Below are positions 1 to 14,246 of a stretch of 64,000 nt of DNA, piece by piece (within the stretch, counting starts at the first letter, position 1; each line of letters begins with the position of its first letter). Source of the DNA: Inia geoffrensis (Eukaryota > Chordata > Mammalia > Artiodactyla > Iniidae). The translations under genes were made by a program, and so were the position numbers. Under the pieces are notes generated by a model. The model had not been told where the DNA came from. It saw only the letters and a list, made by a program, of their open reading frames with translations, and ran no database searches. Where the stretch lies: NCBI GenBank assembly GCA_036417435.1, contig CM070904.1, positions 44,957,908 through 45,021,907 of the forward strand. Reading direction: 5' to 3'.

Positions 1-1108
1 AATGTATTCTACCTCTTAGAATTTTACCTGAATTGGTAATTAATATGGATTTTGGAGAAACTTTCATAATATTATTGACCTTGAATACCACTACCCTTTC
101 TTAGATACTCTTCATATATTTTGTTCAGGTTATTGTCTTGGGCACACTGAAGTAGATATTTGTCATACTTTTATGAAGTGTATTTATATTTTAAGTCCTT
201 TTTCTATGTTTAGAGAATTTCCCATATTATCAGGAAGAATACTTGTCATAAAATACAGCCTGAAAATTCCAGCTATGCATTTGCCAAATCTCTTGTAGCA
301 GAGCATAAGCACACCTTTTGGGAACTGTCATTTAGGTACAACCACCTCAAGCTCTGGATCAAAAGCTAGTTCTGTGAAGAAGTAGGAAGAGCATGGATTC
401 CATTCTGGCGAGAGTTATGTTATTTGAGGCAGATACACCTGGCTTCCAAAGATTACAAGGGTCCATTGGTTTGTCCTTAATGGCAGAAAGCAGTAGCTAG
501 TGTTGGTTATGCAAACTGTCTGTGGCCCTGTGGTAACAGTGATAAATCTTCAGGGGACCAGTTCTGTGGTACAATTTGAGGCATTGTTTGCAGGTGCATG
601 ATCTTCAAGCATGATTCTCTGGTCCTCTTAGAAATACTTGGAGATACCACGTGTACTTTTAATAATTTTTCTGTTGAAGTTATTCAGAATTGTTTCAGTT
701 GGCTTTCAAGTAAAAACTGTGAATGATATTAAAGCTGAATGCAGTGATTAATGAGAATTTCAGTTTGTCTCACTTTGAGAAGCAGGTGAAAATATGTTAA
801 GTATGAATAGATACATTCTATATGTACAGGGAAATGTCTGTGTAGGGCCAGAGGGGTGGACAGTGGCAGATATTCTGGTTTGCAGTCAAAACAGCTATTT
901 CTTTGTTCTACACCTGACCCAAAAGTTTTTTTCTCATAATCACAACCCATTTTCAAATACAGAGGTTAAAAACACCAAATATTATTATTTGCTTCACCAG
1001 CCTCCTTTTCAGTGATATGGTGAGAAATAATCATTTGGCCCAATCCAAAAGAATTAGACATGATGGGAAATATGTCTTCACCTTTTGGTAAAGCTTTGCC
1101 TCCTTAGT
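1..1108. other. Unique non-coding DNA
   Basis: I see no gene and no repeat that I can name. Base composition is less AT-rich between about 230 and 620 than in the rest. Two short open frames near 730-1015 overlap on opposite strands, show no domain or codon signal, and look like chance. Confidence 0.5.
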
Positions 1109-1121
1109 AGAAAGAGACCTT

Positions 1122-1333
1122 CTTTTTTTTTTTTTTTTTTGTGATACGCGGGCCTCTCACTGTTGTGGCCTCTCCCATTGCAGAGCACAGGCTCCGGACG
1201 CGCAGGCTCAGCGGCCATGGCTCACGGGCCCAGCAGCTCCGCGGCATGTGGGATCTTCCCGGACCGGGGCGCGAACCTGTGTCCCCTGCATCGGCAGGCG
1301 GACTCTCAACCTCTGCGTCACCAGGGAAGCCCC
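1122..1333 (-). mobile_element. CHR-type tRNA-derived SINE
   Basis: This is a full-length cetacean CHR SINE in reverse orientation. It starts with a T run (the A tail in complement) and ends with the complement of the GGCTTCCCTGG head. A 13-bp target-site duplication, AGAAAGAGACCTT, flanks it at 1109-1121 and 1334-1346, which shows insertion by L1-type target-primed reverse transcription. The near-perfect duplication suggests a fairly young insertion. Frames crossing it are not genes. Confidence 0.95.
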
Positions 1334-1346
1334 AGAAAGAGACCTT

Positions 1347-2739
1347 TGAAAAGAAATATCTGTTGTCTTTGCACAGTTACTTTTGTTTAAAATGTGATTC
1401 CTGAAACTACAGAGGCCGTCTTAAAACTGTAAGAAGTAAAACCTGAGAAACAAGCCATGAATAAATCCTGAAACCACACTGCTTTCAGAATCATGATACT
1501 GAGAAATGACAAATACCCTACTGTATAACAGAGTTTTGTGTATCCTGTAACTTGCAGCTGAAAGCGATGTTAAATGATATTCACAGACAACAAAGAAATT
1601 CACTAAGCAATGGAGACTAACTAAATGGAGATTTATGAACTATTTGTATCATTGAGATGTAATCAGCACATGAATAGCTCACGAACATGTAAATACATTT
1701 TTAGTACTACTAATGAAAGCAATGGGTAGAAAATATTATCCCAGCTGAACAAGAGAATGAAGAACTCTTTCTAATAGTACACACTACAATAGTACCCATT
1801 ACAATTCCCATATGTAAAACTCAAAGAAAAGTCCCAAGTCATTCTTTGTCAAGTACAAAATGTATGCCTGCTGAAGAAAACCAATCCTCTTCTAGAAAAG
1901 TTCTTCAAAGCCACAATTATACCGAGTACTTCACTGATTTTTTTCCTTTCAGAGTGTATCATTTTATACTCTTCAATGGGGTATCAACTCATTTTCAGAA
2001 AGCAAACTTATGTCACTTAAAATGAATATGGAGTTGAAGAAACCAGTAATAAACTTATATCTTATTCCAAACATTCAGAGTTAGACCCTTAAGTGTTTAT
2101 TTGATATAGAGAATTAATTTTAAAGGTATTAGATGAGCTGAAAATATAATCAAAAAAGTGAAAATAACCTCAAGATTTGTAATTACAGGAAGGCACTATC
2201 ACCGTAAAGTTTGAAGGTATAGAAAAAGCAGTAACGATGGGATAATGAAGCTCAGCTAGAGCCTCAGAGGCATTTCTGGTCCGGTTGGACTATGAAGGAG
2301 CAGTTATCTGCGGCTGAAGCCATGGAGAAAATGCAGTCACTGCTGGAGTGGCCAACTAATAAAAGGGAAGAGGAAAAATATTCTGGCTTCTCTCTTCCTC
2401 TTGCCCTCTAATCTTTCTTCTGTCCTCTCATCTGCCTCTCTACTGGCCAACTCTAACCAGAAGGTGGTTGACAAGTTAATTTCTTTGTCTATTTTTATAT
2501 TGGATTGTTGGCTCTGTAGAAGTACTTTTGCTCACTACTCTGTCCTTAGAATTAGAAGTGTGACTGACATAGCACTCAGGAAGTATTTCTTGAAAGAATA
2601 AATACCATTTTCTGTAGAATTTCATAATCTTTCCTTCTTTGATAGGGAAGATAGACCAAAATAATGATGACAATCAGAAGGTTTGCATAAACACATACAT
2701 ATTAATCTATGATTACAAATGATTCAGAAAATAATGAAA
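1347..2739. other. Unique DNA with a possible ancient repeat at 2220-2490
   Basis: No gene is seen. The stretch at about 2220-2490 is richer in G+C, contains GCAGTCACTGCTGGAG and a CT-rich run, and reads like an old interspersed mammalian repeat that I recall but cannot assign to a class. The rest is AT-rich and unremarkable. Confidence 0.35.
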
Positions 2740-3560
2740 CGAGAATAGTAGTTTATGGCATGTGGTCAAAACTGTATTCAAAGGCAAATACAGAGTCTAA
2801 ATACTTTCATGATAAAAAATAAATATAAGAAACAGGTTAAACTTGACCAACTCGAGAAAACTGAAACAAATCAAACCTAGAAAAACTAATAAGAATTAAT
2901 TAATAAAGACAAACATGAAAATCAATAAAAAAGGAAAAACATGGAATTGCCAGGTAAATCTAAAATGTATTAAAAATACACAGAAATTTTTTCAAAATAA
3001 TAACAGAAATGATAGAATGAGAATGTACATATACCTACATGTATGAAAAGAGAAAACCTTATTTTCATAAATGCTGTGCACAAGATAAATTATTTACCAG
3101 GAAAGGTAAAGTGTCAAATTGTGTCTAATATTACTATGTAATTTAAATATATCAATATCCATGAGAAAACTGTAAAGAATTAATTACTTCTAACTAAGTC
3201 ACAGGCCTTTAGCTACAGTGCTTAAGCAGTGGGTACTGGTAGCCAAGTATGAACAGAAATAACAATTTTAAGACTGCGTGGTTTGGAAGTACAGGAAGAC
3301 ATAAATATTTAAGACTTAGAAATATAGGAAGACTCAGATACACAAAACAAGATCAGTAATAAGTATATAGAACAGTAATAAGTATACTACTGTAGAAAAT
3401 TATTATATATTAATATTATACATGTTAAAGTAATTATATATTATTATAAAAAACAGTAATAAGTATCGATATATAGAATATTTGGCCTTGGATAATAATA
3501 TTCCTTATGACTCTATGACAGATTACTACTTCAAGAAGGGCTATAGAAATATATATATGC
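2740..3560 (+). mobile_element. Possible very old L1/HAL1-like remnant
   Basis: A-rich sense-strand sequence includes runs resembling L1 ORF2 (for example near 2830-2940 and 3255-3345), but it is too decayed for a firm assignment. Within it, CAGTAATAAGTAT occurs three times (3354, 3373 and 3454). Confidence 0.3.
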
Positions 3561-6500
3561 CTACATATTTATAAACAAAAATGTATATATTTAGCAAACT
3601 CAAACTGTAACAATTTTAATTATCTCAGACTACTGCTTGCACAGATTTACATAAGAATATTATACTTAATGAGCCAGTTTTATCGAAAAGAAAATGTCTA
3701 GAATACTAGATCCTCTGTTTGATACTGCCCTCACCAAAACTGGAACAAAATATTGTGTTGTAACAAAAATAAAATATTGCATATTCAATATTTTTTTCAT
3801 TTCAAAAGCAATACATTAGTTTGTCTCTCAAAGCATGATTAAAAATGAAAATTATGTTTCTGCTTATTTCATTTAGTTTTTGAATGAATACAGATATTGC
3901 TTAGTATTTTTGCAACATTCATGGGTGTATCAGGATCAGGAGTTAAATTTCAATGACCTTAAAGAGCGTTCCCAGTGGAAAATAAAGGAAGAAGAGTAAA
4001 TTGAGACATTTTAGATTGCTAGAATACAAATTGTAAATATGTTCCGCTCATTCATTTTTTTTCCTCCCTTAAAAAAAAAAGTATTTAAGGCTACAGCTTG
4101 TTATTAGTGCAGTTTAAGTTCACTGAAATAAAACACTTTGGGCAGAGTATCAACAATTATGCAAAAGAAATATATTTAGATGTACAGATGTCCACATGTA
4201 CATATTTCATTTTTTCTACTAGGTGTATATCTGCCAATTTTTCTCTCTCTAGCGATATAAGTAGAAAAATATAGACTGTCAATTTGAAGTAGATTGGGTT
4301 ATTCTAGAAAAAGTAAAGAATATACTACATACCAGCCAAACTGAGTGATGTTTCTGGTCATTCAGATTTGTCCAGGTTGCAATAATAGATTAATGAAGCA
4401 AACCTTGTCTCTTATTTTTTTAGAAAATGGAGATTTTGACTATACTTATACATAACAATGAGATGGCAACGAGGCATAATGCGAAGTAGAAAGCAATTTA
4501 TCCACCAAGATATGATGGACGCAAAAACAGAGGGACTTGGAGAGGAATGAGAGGCAGGAAAAAGGGTGGGAATAAGTAGGACACTGCATTGAAATGCAAC
4601 TTCAGTTTATGCAAAATTGAAAATCATTTAAAAATTTCAAAACAATGAAACTATCCTCAAAATTAAGTATTAATTATATACTCTCCTAGCTATAGATGGA
4701 ATTACTGATAAACTGTTCTTATGCCATTGACATAAAGCAGTTCCACTTTAGCTTCCCGTAATTCTTAAGTTGTTTGAATTAGTTTCAAATTAAGCAATAT
4801 TAAATTATTAGAGTCGAGATATTGATTCTTTGTCAAAGAATATTAATATTCTGAATTTAATATATCACCTAGACTTTCCACTGTGATGCCGATATTTGGC
4901 TGTATATAGTTGCCGGTTCATTTAAGGATAGGCCCTTAAGCAAGATTAAAGCAACAAGAGTCCCTGCCACTCATCTTTGACTCCTTATGAGATAAATCTG
5001 TTGATCATGTACATTGGAGAACTGTCTTTCATTCAGATTCAATTTAGTAACAGTAATTCAGAGCTTTTTAACAGCAGTATTAGCTCAGTATTACACGTCA
5101 TGGTTTAATTTGGAGGGTAATAACACACACAAAAAATTTTAACATACAAAAAAGGGGAACATACCAATGACAGTGGCATAATATTACTCTGATAATTATT
5201 GCATATTATTGCATAATACTGCATAATATTATCATACATAATACGAGTCTGTGATAACTTGAAATTTTTCACAGTGTAAATGGATATGGGTTCTGTTTAT
5301 TTTATTAAGTATACCTATGTAGAAATAAATTATAACTATTTCTTTATATATTTGTAGGTAAGAAAGTACAGATAGAGAGGTTTAGGAATAAGACAAATTT
5401 TAAAAATTATGAAATAGAATAATAGGTTATTTTGGCTTAAGTGCGTGAAACATATCCATTATTTTTGTCTGATTTTGTAAATAATTTTTAGACTGTCATC
5501 CTAATAGATTTTCTGTTGTTTTTCTTGCTGTTTCTAATATGTATTTCCTTTATATTTCAGTTATACATCCAGAACACACAAAAATTCCTTCACCTGCTAA
5601 CTCCAAGCACAAGTCACAGAATTTACTCGTTTGAACATGATACTTCTTAGGAAAGTGTTCTATGTAACATTAGGGTGCTATATTTGCTCTTTTCGTTAAT
5701 TAAAAAAGAGATACTCCATTCCCTTATTGCCACCTTTCAACACATTTAATGCCTACGTGGCACACTTAGTGACATTTAAAAACAAGATCCCTGCTATGAA
5801 AATAATTTTATAACTTTTATAATTTATGATTTATTTAAAGAATGAAATATTAAATAATTATAATATTAGGTAATATTTAGGGCCACTAAGCTCTATGGAC
5901 TAAATTTTGAGCAACCGTAGCAGACAGGGCTTTAGTGATGATTAGTACTTTGGCTCTGACCTGAGAAAGCGACTCTTCTAGAATAATATGGACCAAAATG
6001 AGATACAGAAGAAGAGCTCATGACAATTAGGGCAATGGAAGAGGATAAACATCCAAATCAGGACCAGGAGTGAAATACTTTGGCTCCAAGGTAAGACATT
6101 CATTCTACTCAGTACTGGAAGTTCAAGTCAAAATTATCCTGCAGGCATACTTGTATATCCTTTGTGAATTGATACTTGTGTATAAATATATATGTATGAC
6201 AGTATACGGTGTGGATATAAATGTAACTTTCCAAATTAATTTCTACTTTGTTCCTCAATGTGAGTTAAGTGTTTCTCCACTTTTATTGTTTTCTTCTTTT
6301 TAAAAACCCCTCAAGACAAAAAGAAAAATACCTACTCCAGGTAATGTAAAGGTGATATAACTGAACCTCACTGTCAAAATGCTTAGTCAGTGTACCAAAA
6401 TTCAGGATGGGATGGAAACGAAAGTATCAGAATGGTGTTCAAAGAAGGACAGCTCCCTGGAGGAAGTTCTGTGCAGCTCTCTGTAGTGTCTGCCAATACT

Positions 6501-8860
6501 GTGGTAAGCATATTTAAATATCCCTTTCACTTGTTATACAGCAAGAAAAGACTAGGGTGATTTACTGAAAGAAGGTAAAACTTTGGATAGATCCAAATGC
6601 ACAAGTATATGAATATATAGTATATTTTAAAATTGTGTTTGCTTAGCAAATGAAGCAATGTAAAAGCATTAAACTGAAATATAAAAATATCAAGTCTTTT
6701 ATACTCTGAAGTTTTAGAAGTCGTTACAATAAGTACCTTCAAAAATGGACACTTTGGACACTTTGAGTAAATAAAGCATGTAAGTTAATTGATATTAAGG
6801 TGATTATCTGGAAAGCTGTTACATTAGATAAAGGATGCTGAAAAGTAGGCTACTCATAACTCAATCTCATGTTAATTTTTGGTTTTAAAACAAGATACAA
6901 ATATATGAAATATATCCTGCAGGCATACTTGTATATCCTTATATATGAAAATTTCATTACTAGCATTTAGTAGAAATGTGATACTAAAATAAATGACAAC
7001 TTCAGCTACAACAGAGATATTCCGGAGGTTTGTTCTACATAAAGATGCACCTAGTTGACACCTTCCACGTGTACAAAACTTATCCTTTATTCGTGTTTTG
7101 AAACAATTTTTAACTACGTTTTCTCAGTCTTAAGAAATGATAACTATTTCTATCCTTTCTATCAGACTAGTCTTTTTTACTTCTTCCTTGTCTAAAATGT
7201 AAAAATCATATTAACATACTTAAAGAAGATATGCTGCTATACACATATCTAAGTTCTATTCAAAAAATTATTACTTTAAGGAGTGAGTTCCTTAGTGAAA
7301 AAAAATATTGTGAAATAAATTGGTTTAAAATATTTTACAAACTATGGAGATTATAAATACTCAAAAGTACAACATATCTAAATGTGTTGCACTATTGGAA
7401 AACATATCCTTTTCCTTAGCACTATTTATCATTTTTAAAGTAATTATCTCAGTGCTTGAGGTACTTGTTACTTGTAGGTAGGGAGGTTTCCTCTTTTAAG
7501 CCTCCAAGATACCTTTTAATACCTTGCAAAATAAATAATCTGGAGTTACCTGAAGAAGAATGGTCTTTTAGTAAGGTCTGTTTGACCATAGTCTTTATAG
7601 ACTCTTTTTACATGATATAACTTTTAAAAATGTTTATCATTCATTTCATTCCATTCCATCACTCAATTGTCACTTTTAGTTCAGTAAGAGCAAGCCCAGA
7701 AGCACTCTATCCTTTCACTTATTCTGCCACCTTCATACCCTCACACAGGTTTCTGACCTGGGAAGGGGTATTTTTCAGATACATTTAACCATCCTACTAA
7801 ACTGAGGTATATTAAGAGATGCAGATTTAATGGCTTCCAGGAGCCAAATCAATTCTGTATTTCTTGTGTAGAATGCTTGAAGTTCCTATTTAGAATCTAA
7901 GAACAAAGAAGAGGAATGTTTTTAATTGAATATACACTTTCTCTGACATTCCATGAGTTCTTTGTTGAGCATTTTATAGTCACGCTGGGAAAAACCCCTT
8001 CTTTAATACACCTGTTTGTATGATCTGCTTGATCAATATTTAAATTTGTTTTGGCTCCATTAATAGGAAGAAAAACTCCCAACCTTCTATCCCCTTCCCT
8101 AAAAGATGAACATATATATTTAATTTACAATTTGGTAGGTAATGATGAGATGCATTGCATTCTGGGAAGAACAGTATAAACAGGTGCATGGGGCATTAGG
8201 ATGGCATCTCTAAGTAGCCAACAGATGGACACGGCAGTGGGAGAGGACCACCAGGTAATCAGCAGATGGACACAGCAGAAGAAAGGCAATTCCACGTGAG
8301 CACTGAGTGACTAAACCAGCAGTAAAACTTTGCCACTTGGCATATGGTAGGATGCTCATTACATCAGCTGGAGTTTGTACTATGAAGTTTTTGGCCAAGT
8401 CAGAAAGAGAGATTTCTAAAATCTGCATGTGACATTTGGTTCAAAATTCAGCAATATTTTCACAGAAAATATTGCAAATTCTGCCTTAACAAGTTGGGTT
8501 ACTCTTCTTTAGGGTTCACAAAAGGTTTTGGCACTTCATACTCACATAATAATTGTGAAACTGGGGTCAAGATCCATCCAATGTACCATCAGACAGAAAG
8601 CCAAAGTGAATCTTTTAAAGCACCCACTGACATTCACGGGAAAAAAAAAAGTAATTATGTGTTTCATTTTAGCATGTATCTAATGGAAGTGTTGACTCAT
8701 CCATTCAAAATAAAAGCTTGGGGGAAATGTCAATACTTTATTAGATGCACTACCAGCAGCTTAATCTTCCTGGCACAGAACTGATTATTTCAGTCCCAAG
8801 CATAATTTTTATAAATTGCCCAAATCAAAAAAGTTCAAATTGTGTAACCCAAATTTAGAG
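3561..8860. other. Long AT-rich unique stretch
   Basis: There is no gene, RNA gene or confident repeat in 5.3 kb. It contains several low-complexity patches: ATTATTGCATA motifs at 5197-5245, and AATATTAA-type patches near 4790-4860 and 5820-5880. It also holds a 28-bp direct repeat with copies at 6135-6162 and 6913-6940, listed separately. Short open frames here look random. Confidence 0.5.
6911..6950 (+). repeat. Templated 30-bp insertion with flanking 10-bp duplication
   Basis: Bases 6913-6940 match 6135-6162 exactly over 28 bp (core CCTGCAGGCATACTTGTATA). The downstream copy is bracketed by ATATATGAAA at 6901-6910 and 6941-6950. An inserted copy of nearby sequence flanked by a short duplication is the signature of a templated insertion at a staggered break, not of a transposon. 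Confidence 0.75.
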
Positions 8861-9245
8861 TCCTCCACAATCTGGTGCCAAAGCATCTTCGGGTCGTTAT
8901 ATCCTGTAACTGCTTTGTACAAGCTCTAGACTTGTTGCTTTTTCCCAAATATGGCACCCATGTTTGTCTCTTCAGCCAGCCAGGACTCACCACCCACTTC
9001 TGCCCAATCTTAACTATTCTTCAAAACCCAGTTCAAATATTTTAAATGAATATCTCTTGATTCTCCCAATTCTCATCGCAGTTATCTATAAATTTTCTTA
9101 ATGGCATATAACATACTATTTGTTACTGTAATTTAAAAAAATGTTTTGTTTCTGTTAGTAAATCACATTCCTTCAAGAATTTTTAATTCAGGCCTAGCAC
9201 AGAGTGTTGAGCATAGTATGTGCTCAATAAATATCTGATAGATAA
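8861..9245 (+). mobile_element. L2 LINE 3'-end remnant
   Basis: The order of motifs follows the L2 3' end: CTCCACAATCTGGTGCCA at the left, a TTCTTCAAAACCCAGTTCAA block in the middle, and a GCACAGAGTGTTGAGCATAG...GTGCTCAATAAATAT terminus. It is ancient and well diverged. Confidence 0.8.
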
Positions 9246-11348
9246 ATTTCAGAGAATATTCTGAGCATATATTCAGAGTAACTTAGTTTTTAAAAGGTGA
9301 TACCATTTAATATTTTTATATCTAATCAGTAACTCAAATTAATCTAACAATATTAATAGAGGTATTTTAGCTACTTTCTTAAGACTTGTTTCACGCACAC
9401 TTTTTGTATAAGGTGGTGCTTATAAAACATTGGAGAACACTTAAAACTTTTCAAAAACTGTATTGAAAGTATTTCCTCCAATTTTACTTTATCAAAATGT
9501 ATGTGCTATAAATAAATGTCTTCTAAACAAAGATAACTTCAGCATATATTCTTTTCAAATAATGATAAACTTTAAGAAGGTAGAATCCAACTGCTAGGGC
9601 TTTTTAGACACAATTTGATTTGCCTCTCTGTACCATACTTCTACCTCATCCAGCACGTAGTCCTTAGCATGATACAAGTTCAAGGGAGAGTACTCTTCTG
9701 TACATAATGATCAGAATGTCTGTAAATATTTATACTACAATAAGTTACTTGTGCAAATAAGTTATTTGTGGAAAAACCCACCTAACCTCCAGCTATTGAA
9801 AAATATAGTAGTTAGATCTCTTATTAGTCTTAAATTCAAATAATCATTATTATGAGTTGGATAAACATGAAAGCACTGATTGTTATTTCTCTAATATTTT
9901 CCTGTTTTTCACACACTATAGCAACAAATTTATTCTATAGATGTATTTCAAAATTAGAGACTATTCAGCCATTTTTATGGTTCTAGATTTTCCAGTACAT
10001 GTAGGTATAAGAAAATAATCTTTCTAAATTAAAAGTGCAAGGAGTTGCTTATGTCTATTAATATTTGGATATTCCCTTTCAGATAACTAAAGGGAGATAC
10101 ACAAATCACATAATAGCACACTTTATGCTTGTGATCTGAAATCTCATATTTATCATAAATTATACAGTTGGAATAAACACAAGAATTAAGCTTTCATATA
10201 CGAATGTTGCCTAATTTCTTCTAGAGCATCCTTCAATTCAAGGGGTTAAATAAATCTATTTTGTTTTACATAGACCTGAAGATACTATTTGAATGTTTAA
10301 TCAATCTCAATGATACTAGCTAACTGGAAACTAGCCATTAATTTCAGATAGTGAGACTCCAGTTTGCATTTTCAAATATTTAATTTGAAAACAAGATTAG
10401 AACTCTACCATTTATCCCATCCTCTGTTCCTGACTTTTTTATTCCCTCTCAAAAACTGTCATATTAGAGTTTCCTTCTATTACAGATTTGACCATTATTA
10501 CATAAAGTTCTCCTTACTTGAGAAAAATCTTCAAGATGAAGAACAAAAACAATTCTATTCTCAGAATTCCTTATTTTACTGTTTGACCATCAATTTAGGA
10601 ACAAGTGAATCCTCACTATGACTAAGGAGAAGATATAGTTCGCTATGTGAAGATACTGGGTTATTTCTCTCAATCTCTGTCAAAAATTTAAACTCAATCT
10701 TTGGTATACTATTACAACAGATATTTGGTTGATTCATCTTTTAATTCAATTAAAAATATTGCATCTTGAAGATGATAGGAGAAGGGAATAACTAATGAGT
10801 TCTAAAGGTCACAGAAGAGTTGATTGGCTTTCTTGTTGGTGTGTGATTATGCACTTACCAGAGCCTTTATAAAATGTCCAGAAGCTAAAAATAAAAACAA
10901 CTACTGTTGTTTCTCTTAGTCATTAATAAAACACATAATAGAATGCTAGAATTGCAGAAAATTTTGGACTTTGGGGAGTCAAACTCCTTTAGTTAAAGTT
11001 AATGCTAAGTGAGTTTCAAAATATCACACAGCTTGTTAGTAGCAAATAAAAACCATACATAATTTAAACAATAAAAATTAAGATTTAAACTAGGCATAAA
11101 AACTTCTCATAATCAGAAGCCAGGCTGATATGGTTAAATTTCCCACTTTTAATGGCAGCACATTTTTTAAATTTTTAAAGTATTTTGGTATGTATTTTTA
11201 GGCATTTGAAATGAATGTTCCTAACCATGAATGCCTATTTATAAACTTCATTGAATACAAGTATGAAATGGTTGGAAAATGCAAGACTACATTTAGCAAA
11301 GAAAAATATCCTCTTGTCAAAACAGAGCATCATACAACAAGAATACCA
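9246..11348. other. Unique AT-rich DNA
   Basis: No gene or nameable repeat is seen. Short open frames, such as the one at 10364-10621, have no recognisable motif and ordinary AT-rich composition. Confidence 0.45.
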
Positions 11349-11358
11349 ATGTAGTTTT

Positions 11359-12020
11359 TTTTTTTTAAACATCTTTATTGGAGTATAATTGCTTTACAAT
11401 GGTGTGTTAGTTTCTGCTTTATAACAAAGTGAATCAGTTATACATATGTTCCCATATCTCTTCCCTCTTGCGTCTCCTTCCCTCCCACCCTCCCTATCCC
11501 ACCCCTCTAGGTGGTCACAATGCACCAAGCTGATCTCCCTGTGCTATGCGGCTGCTTCCCACTAGCTATCTATTTTACGTTTGGTGGTGTATATATGTCC
11601 ATGCCACTCTCTCACTTTGTCACAGCTTACCCTTACCCCTCCCCATATCCTCAAGTCCATTCTCTAGGAGGCCTGTGTCTTTATTCCCATCTTACCCCTA
11701 GGTTCTTCATGACATTCTTTTCTTATTTATTTTCCATATATATATGTTAGCATACAGTATTTGTCTTTCTCTTTCTGACTTACTTCACTCTGTATGAGAG
11801 TCTCTAGGTCCATCCACCTCACTACAAATAACTCAATTTCGTTTCTTTTTATGGCTGAGTAATATTCCATTGTATATATGTGCCACATCTTCTTTATCCA
11901 TTCATCCGATGATGGACACTTAGGTTGCTTCCATCTCCTGGTTATTGTAAATAGAGCTGCAATGAACATTTTGGTACATGACTCTTTTTGAATTAGGGTT
12001 TTCTCAGGGCATATGCTCAG
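11359..12020 (-). mobile_element. 5'-truncated L1, 3' end
   Basis: This is an L1 3' end in reverse orientation: a T run, the 3' UTR complement (CATCTTTATTGGAGTATAAT), then the end of ORF2. The complement of 11727-11969 still encodes the familiar C-terminal L1 segment (HIYTMEYYSAIKRNEIE), which is interrupted elsewhere. The flanking repeat TGTAGTTTT lies at 11350-11358 and 12021-12029. It is about 0.66 kb compared with about 6 kb for a full L1. Confidence 0.93.
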
Positions 12021-12029
12021 TGTAGTTTT

Positions 12030-14206
12030 AATAACAATTCTAGAACTGTTTCATACGAACACTGGTATAAAATCTTCACTACAACGCAGCTAATCTAAAT
12101 GTTTATACTTCACCATGCCATTAAATACGAATTTTTATCTCTTTATAGATTCTTTAGTTTGTTTCTAAATCATTAACACTTCAAATTTTTAAAAATTCAG
12201 GTTTTTGCAGCTGGAAAAATGTATGATTAAAATAGGATATTTAATGTAATCTAAAATTAAGTGGGAAAGTCAATCAAAGCACAAATTATAGAACGTCTCA
12301 AGCCACTCATCAAGGTCTCTTGTTTACAGTATGCATATCTGTGATTAATTTGTGAATGTCTGAGAGGCGGGAATTTACACATGGTGTTGGAGACAAGGTC
12401 TGACTGAAAATGTACTGTACTACTTGAAGGGCGAAAGAAAAAAAAAAGCGTAAAGCACTGAAAAATAAATTGCAGAAGAGGAGGATGCGTAAAGACGGTA
12501 AGCATTTATCAAACATGCTATACTACAGAGGGGAAAAGTTCCTTGTTGGTGGAGAAGTTCCTGGGCTTTTTTGTACTATGCATAGATCATGTCAAGGTAG
12601 AAAATATCACAGATAAATACTGCATTGTATAATATAGTAGTTTGAATACAAATAGGGAGAGATTTTAAATGTCAATGCATTATGGATATCTCACATGTGA
12701 CTTTTATTCTAATTAGTTTTGCTGATTTTAAGCTTGAAAATGATACCCAGGCTGCTAGTTGCTGAAATGATGATACCCTACTACAGTTGTGATTTCTTAT
12801 AAAACATTCAATTCAGACCTTCAAGTTCTAAACTAGAAAATTGTACACATCAATTTAGAAAGTTATTATGTAAGAATAGGTGAATTTTATTGACAATTAT
12901 TTTAACTGAAATATACTTAATTATTTAAAGTATAGTTGTTGTGTTATTAAAAATATTGCTATATAGAATTTTTTTCTCTAAAGCTTAGCAAAATTACATA
13001 TTTCAAATACAATGAATCTTCATTTGCCGGAAATAAATTTTTTTCAAGTAATAAAGAGAAATATTATGATTTTAAGAAGACTGTATACAAAGTGCTTAGT
13101 AATATAGTTATCATTATGTTGTTGATTTATTCTCCAGACTCCAGCAGTATCAACTGGTGTCATTTAGGAACCACCAACCAAAATAAACATCAGTACCAAC
13201 ACCCATGCCACTCATAAGGTGAACAAAACAAAACAAAACAAACTCTCCAAGTAGGAGCAAAGGTTATGTAAACTATATTTAAGATCTAAATTAAAATTTC
13301 CTTTGAGTGAATACTGCCTCTAACCAAGATAGAAAATTTGCTGTGAAAGACTACTATCTAATTTTCAGACATTAACATTGAAAAAGAGCTAATATAACTG
13401 AAATAAATAACGCTAAAATTCAAGATACATGCTGCCTTCAAAAATGAATCCATTTTTTCAGTTTCAGAAATAGTGAATTGAAGCGTCCAAAATATTATAT
13501 ATCATGTAGGAGTCAATGTAGAGCTTTTTAAATTTAAACTTTTTGTCTCAAATTTTACCTCCTTTCTTCACACAAGGTTTTATGCTTTACTTTCCATTTA
13601 TTCACTTTTAGACTTCTACTACATTACCATCATCATAATCAAACAGTTTTACAACTCTTCCAAGATATATTAGAGTATGAGATACTTGTGATCTGTCTGT
13701 GGAGACAAAATGTTTCTACAACATGCAGGATAAGTTTTAAGGATTCAATTTCAAAATATTTGAAGTCTGATGTAAAAAAATTAAACTGAACAGGCAAATT
13801 GAATACATAACTTTAAATGTAGAAAAATAAAAATCCATCCATTTCCAAAGAATTAAAAATTAAAAAGAATTACCTTGATGTTCATATTAGTAAAACTAAA
13901 TTGCTTAAAGCATAGAACTAGAAAAAAATTAAAACCTTATCAATTGAACCTTACCACTTCCTACATTAATGAAACTAGATAATGAATAACTATGTATTCT
14001 TAAATTATGACATGTAATCTCAATATAAGGAATTGAAAAAAAAAATAAAGTCTCTAAACCATTTTAATTACATCAAATTTTCTAAAGGGGTGTTTTAAGA
14101 TTACCTTATTTTGTCTAACTGGGTTCATATTAGGTTTTGAACGCTTGAAGAGAGTCTAGGTCTCTCATTCATTCAACATATTTCTTTAAATCTCCAAGAA
14201 ATATAA

Positions 14207-14209
<3 letters not shown>
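12030..14209. other. Unique AT-rich DNA with an AAAAC simple repeat
   Basis: No gene is seen. A short (AAAAC)n run lies at about 13217-13241. Two overlapping short reverse frames near 12257-12516 look like chance. Confidence 0.45.

Positions 14210-14244
<35 letters not shown>
14210..14244 (+). repeat. (GT)n microsatellite
   Basis: An uninterrupted run of about 17 GT units follows ATATAAATAT. It is likely to vary in length between individuals. Confidence 0.97.
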
Positions 14245-14246
<2 letters not shown>

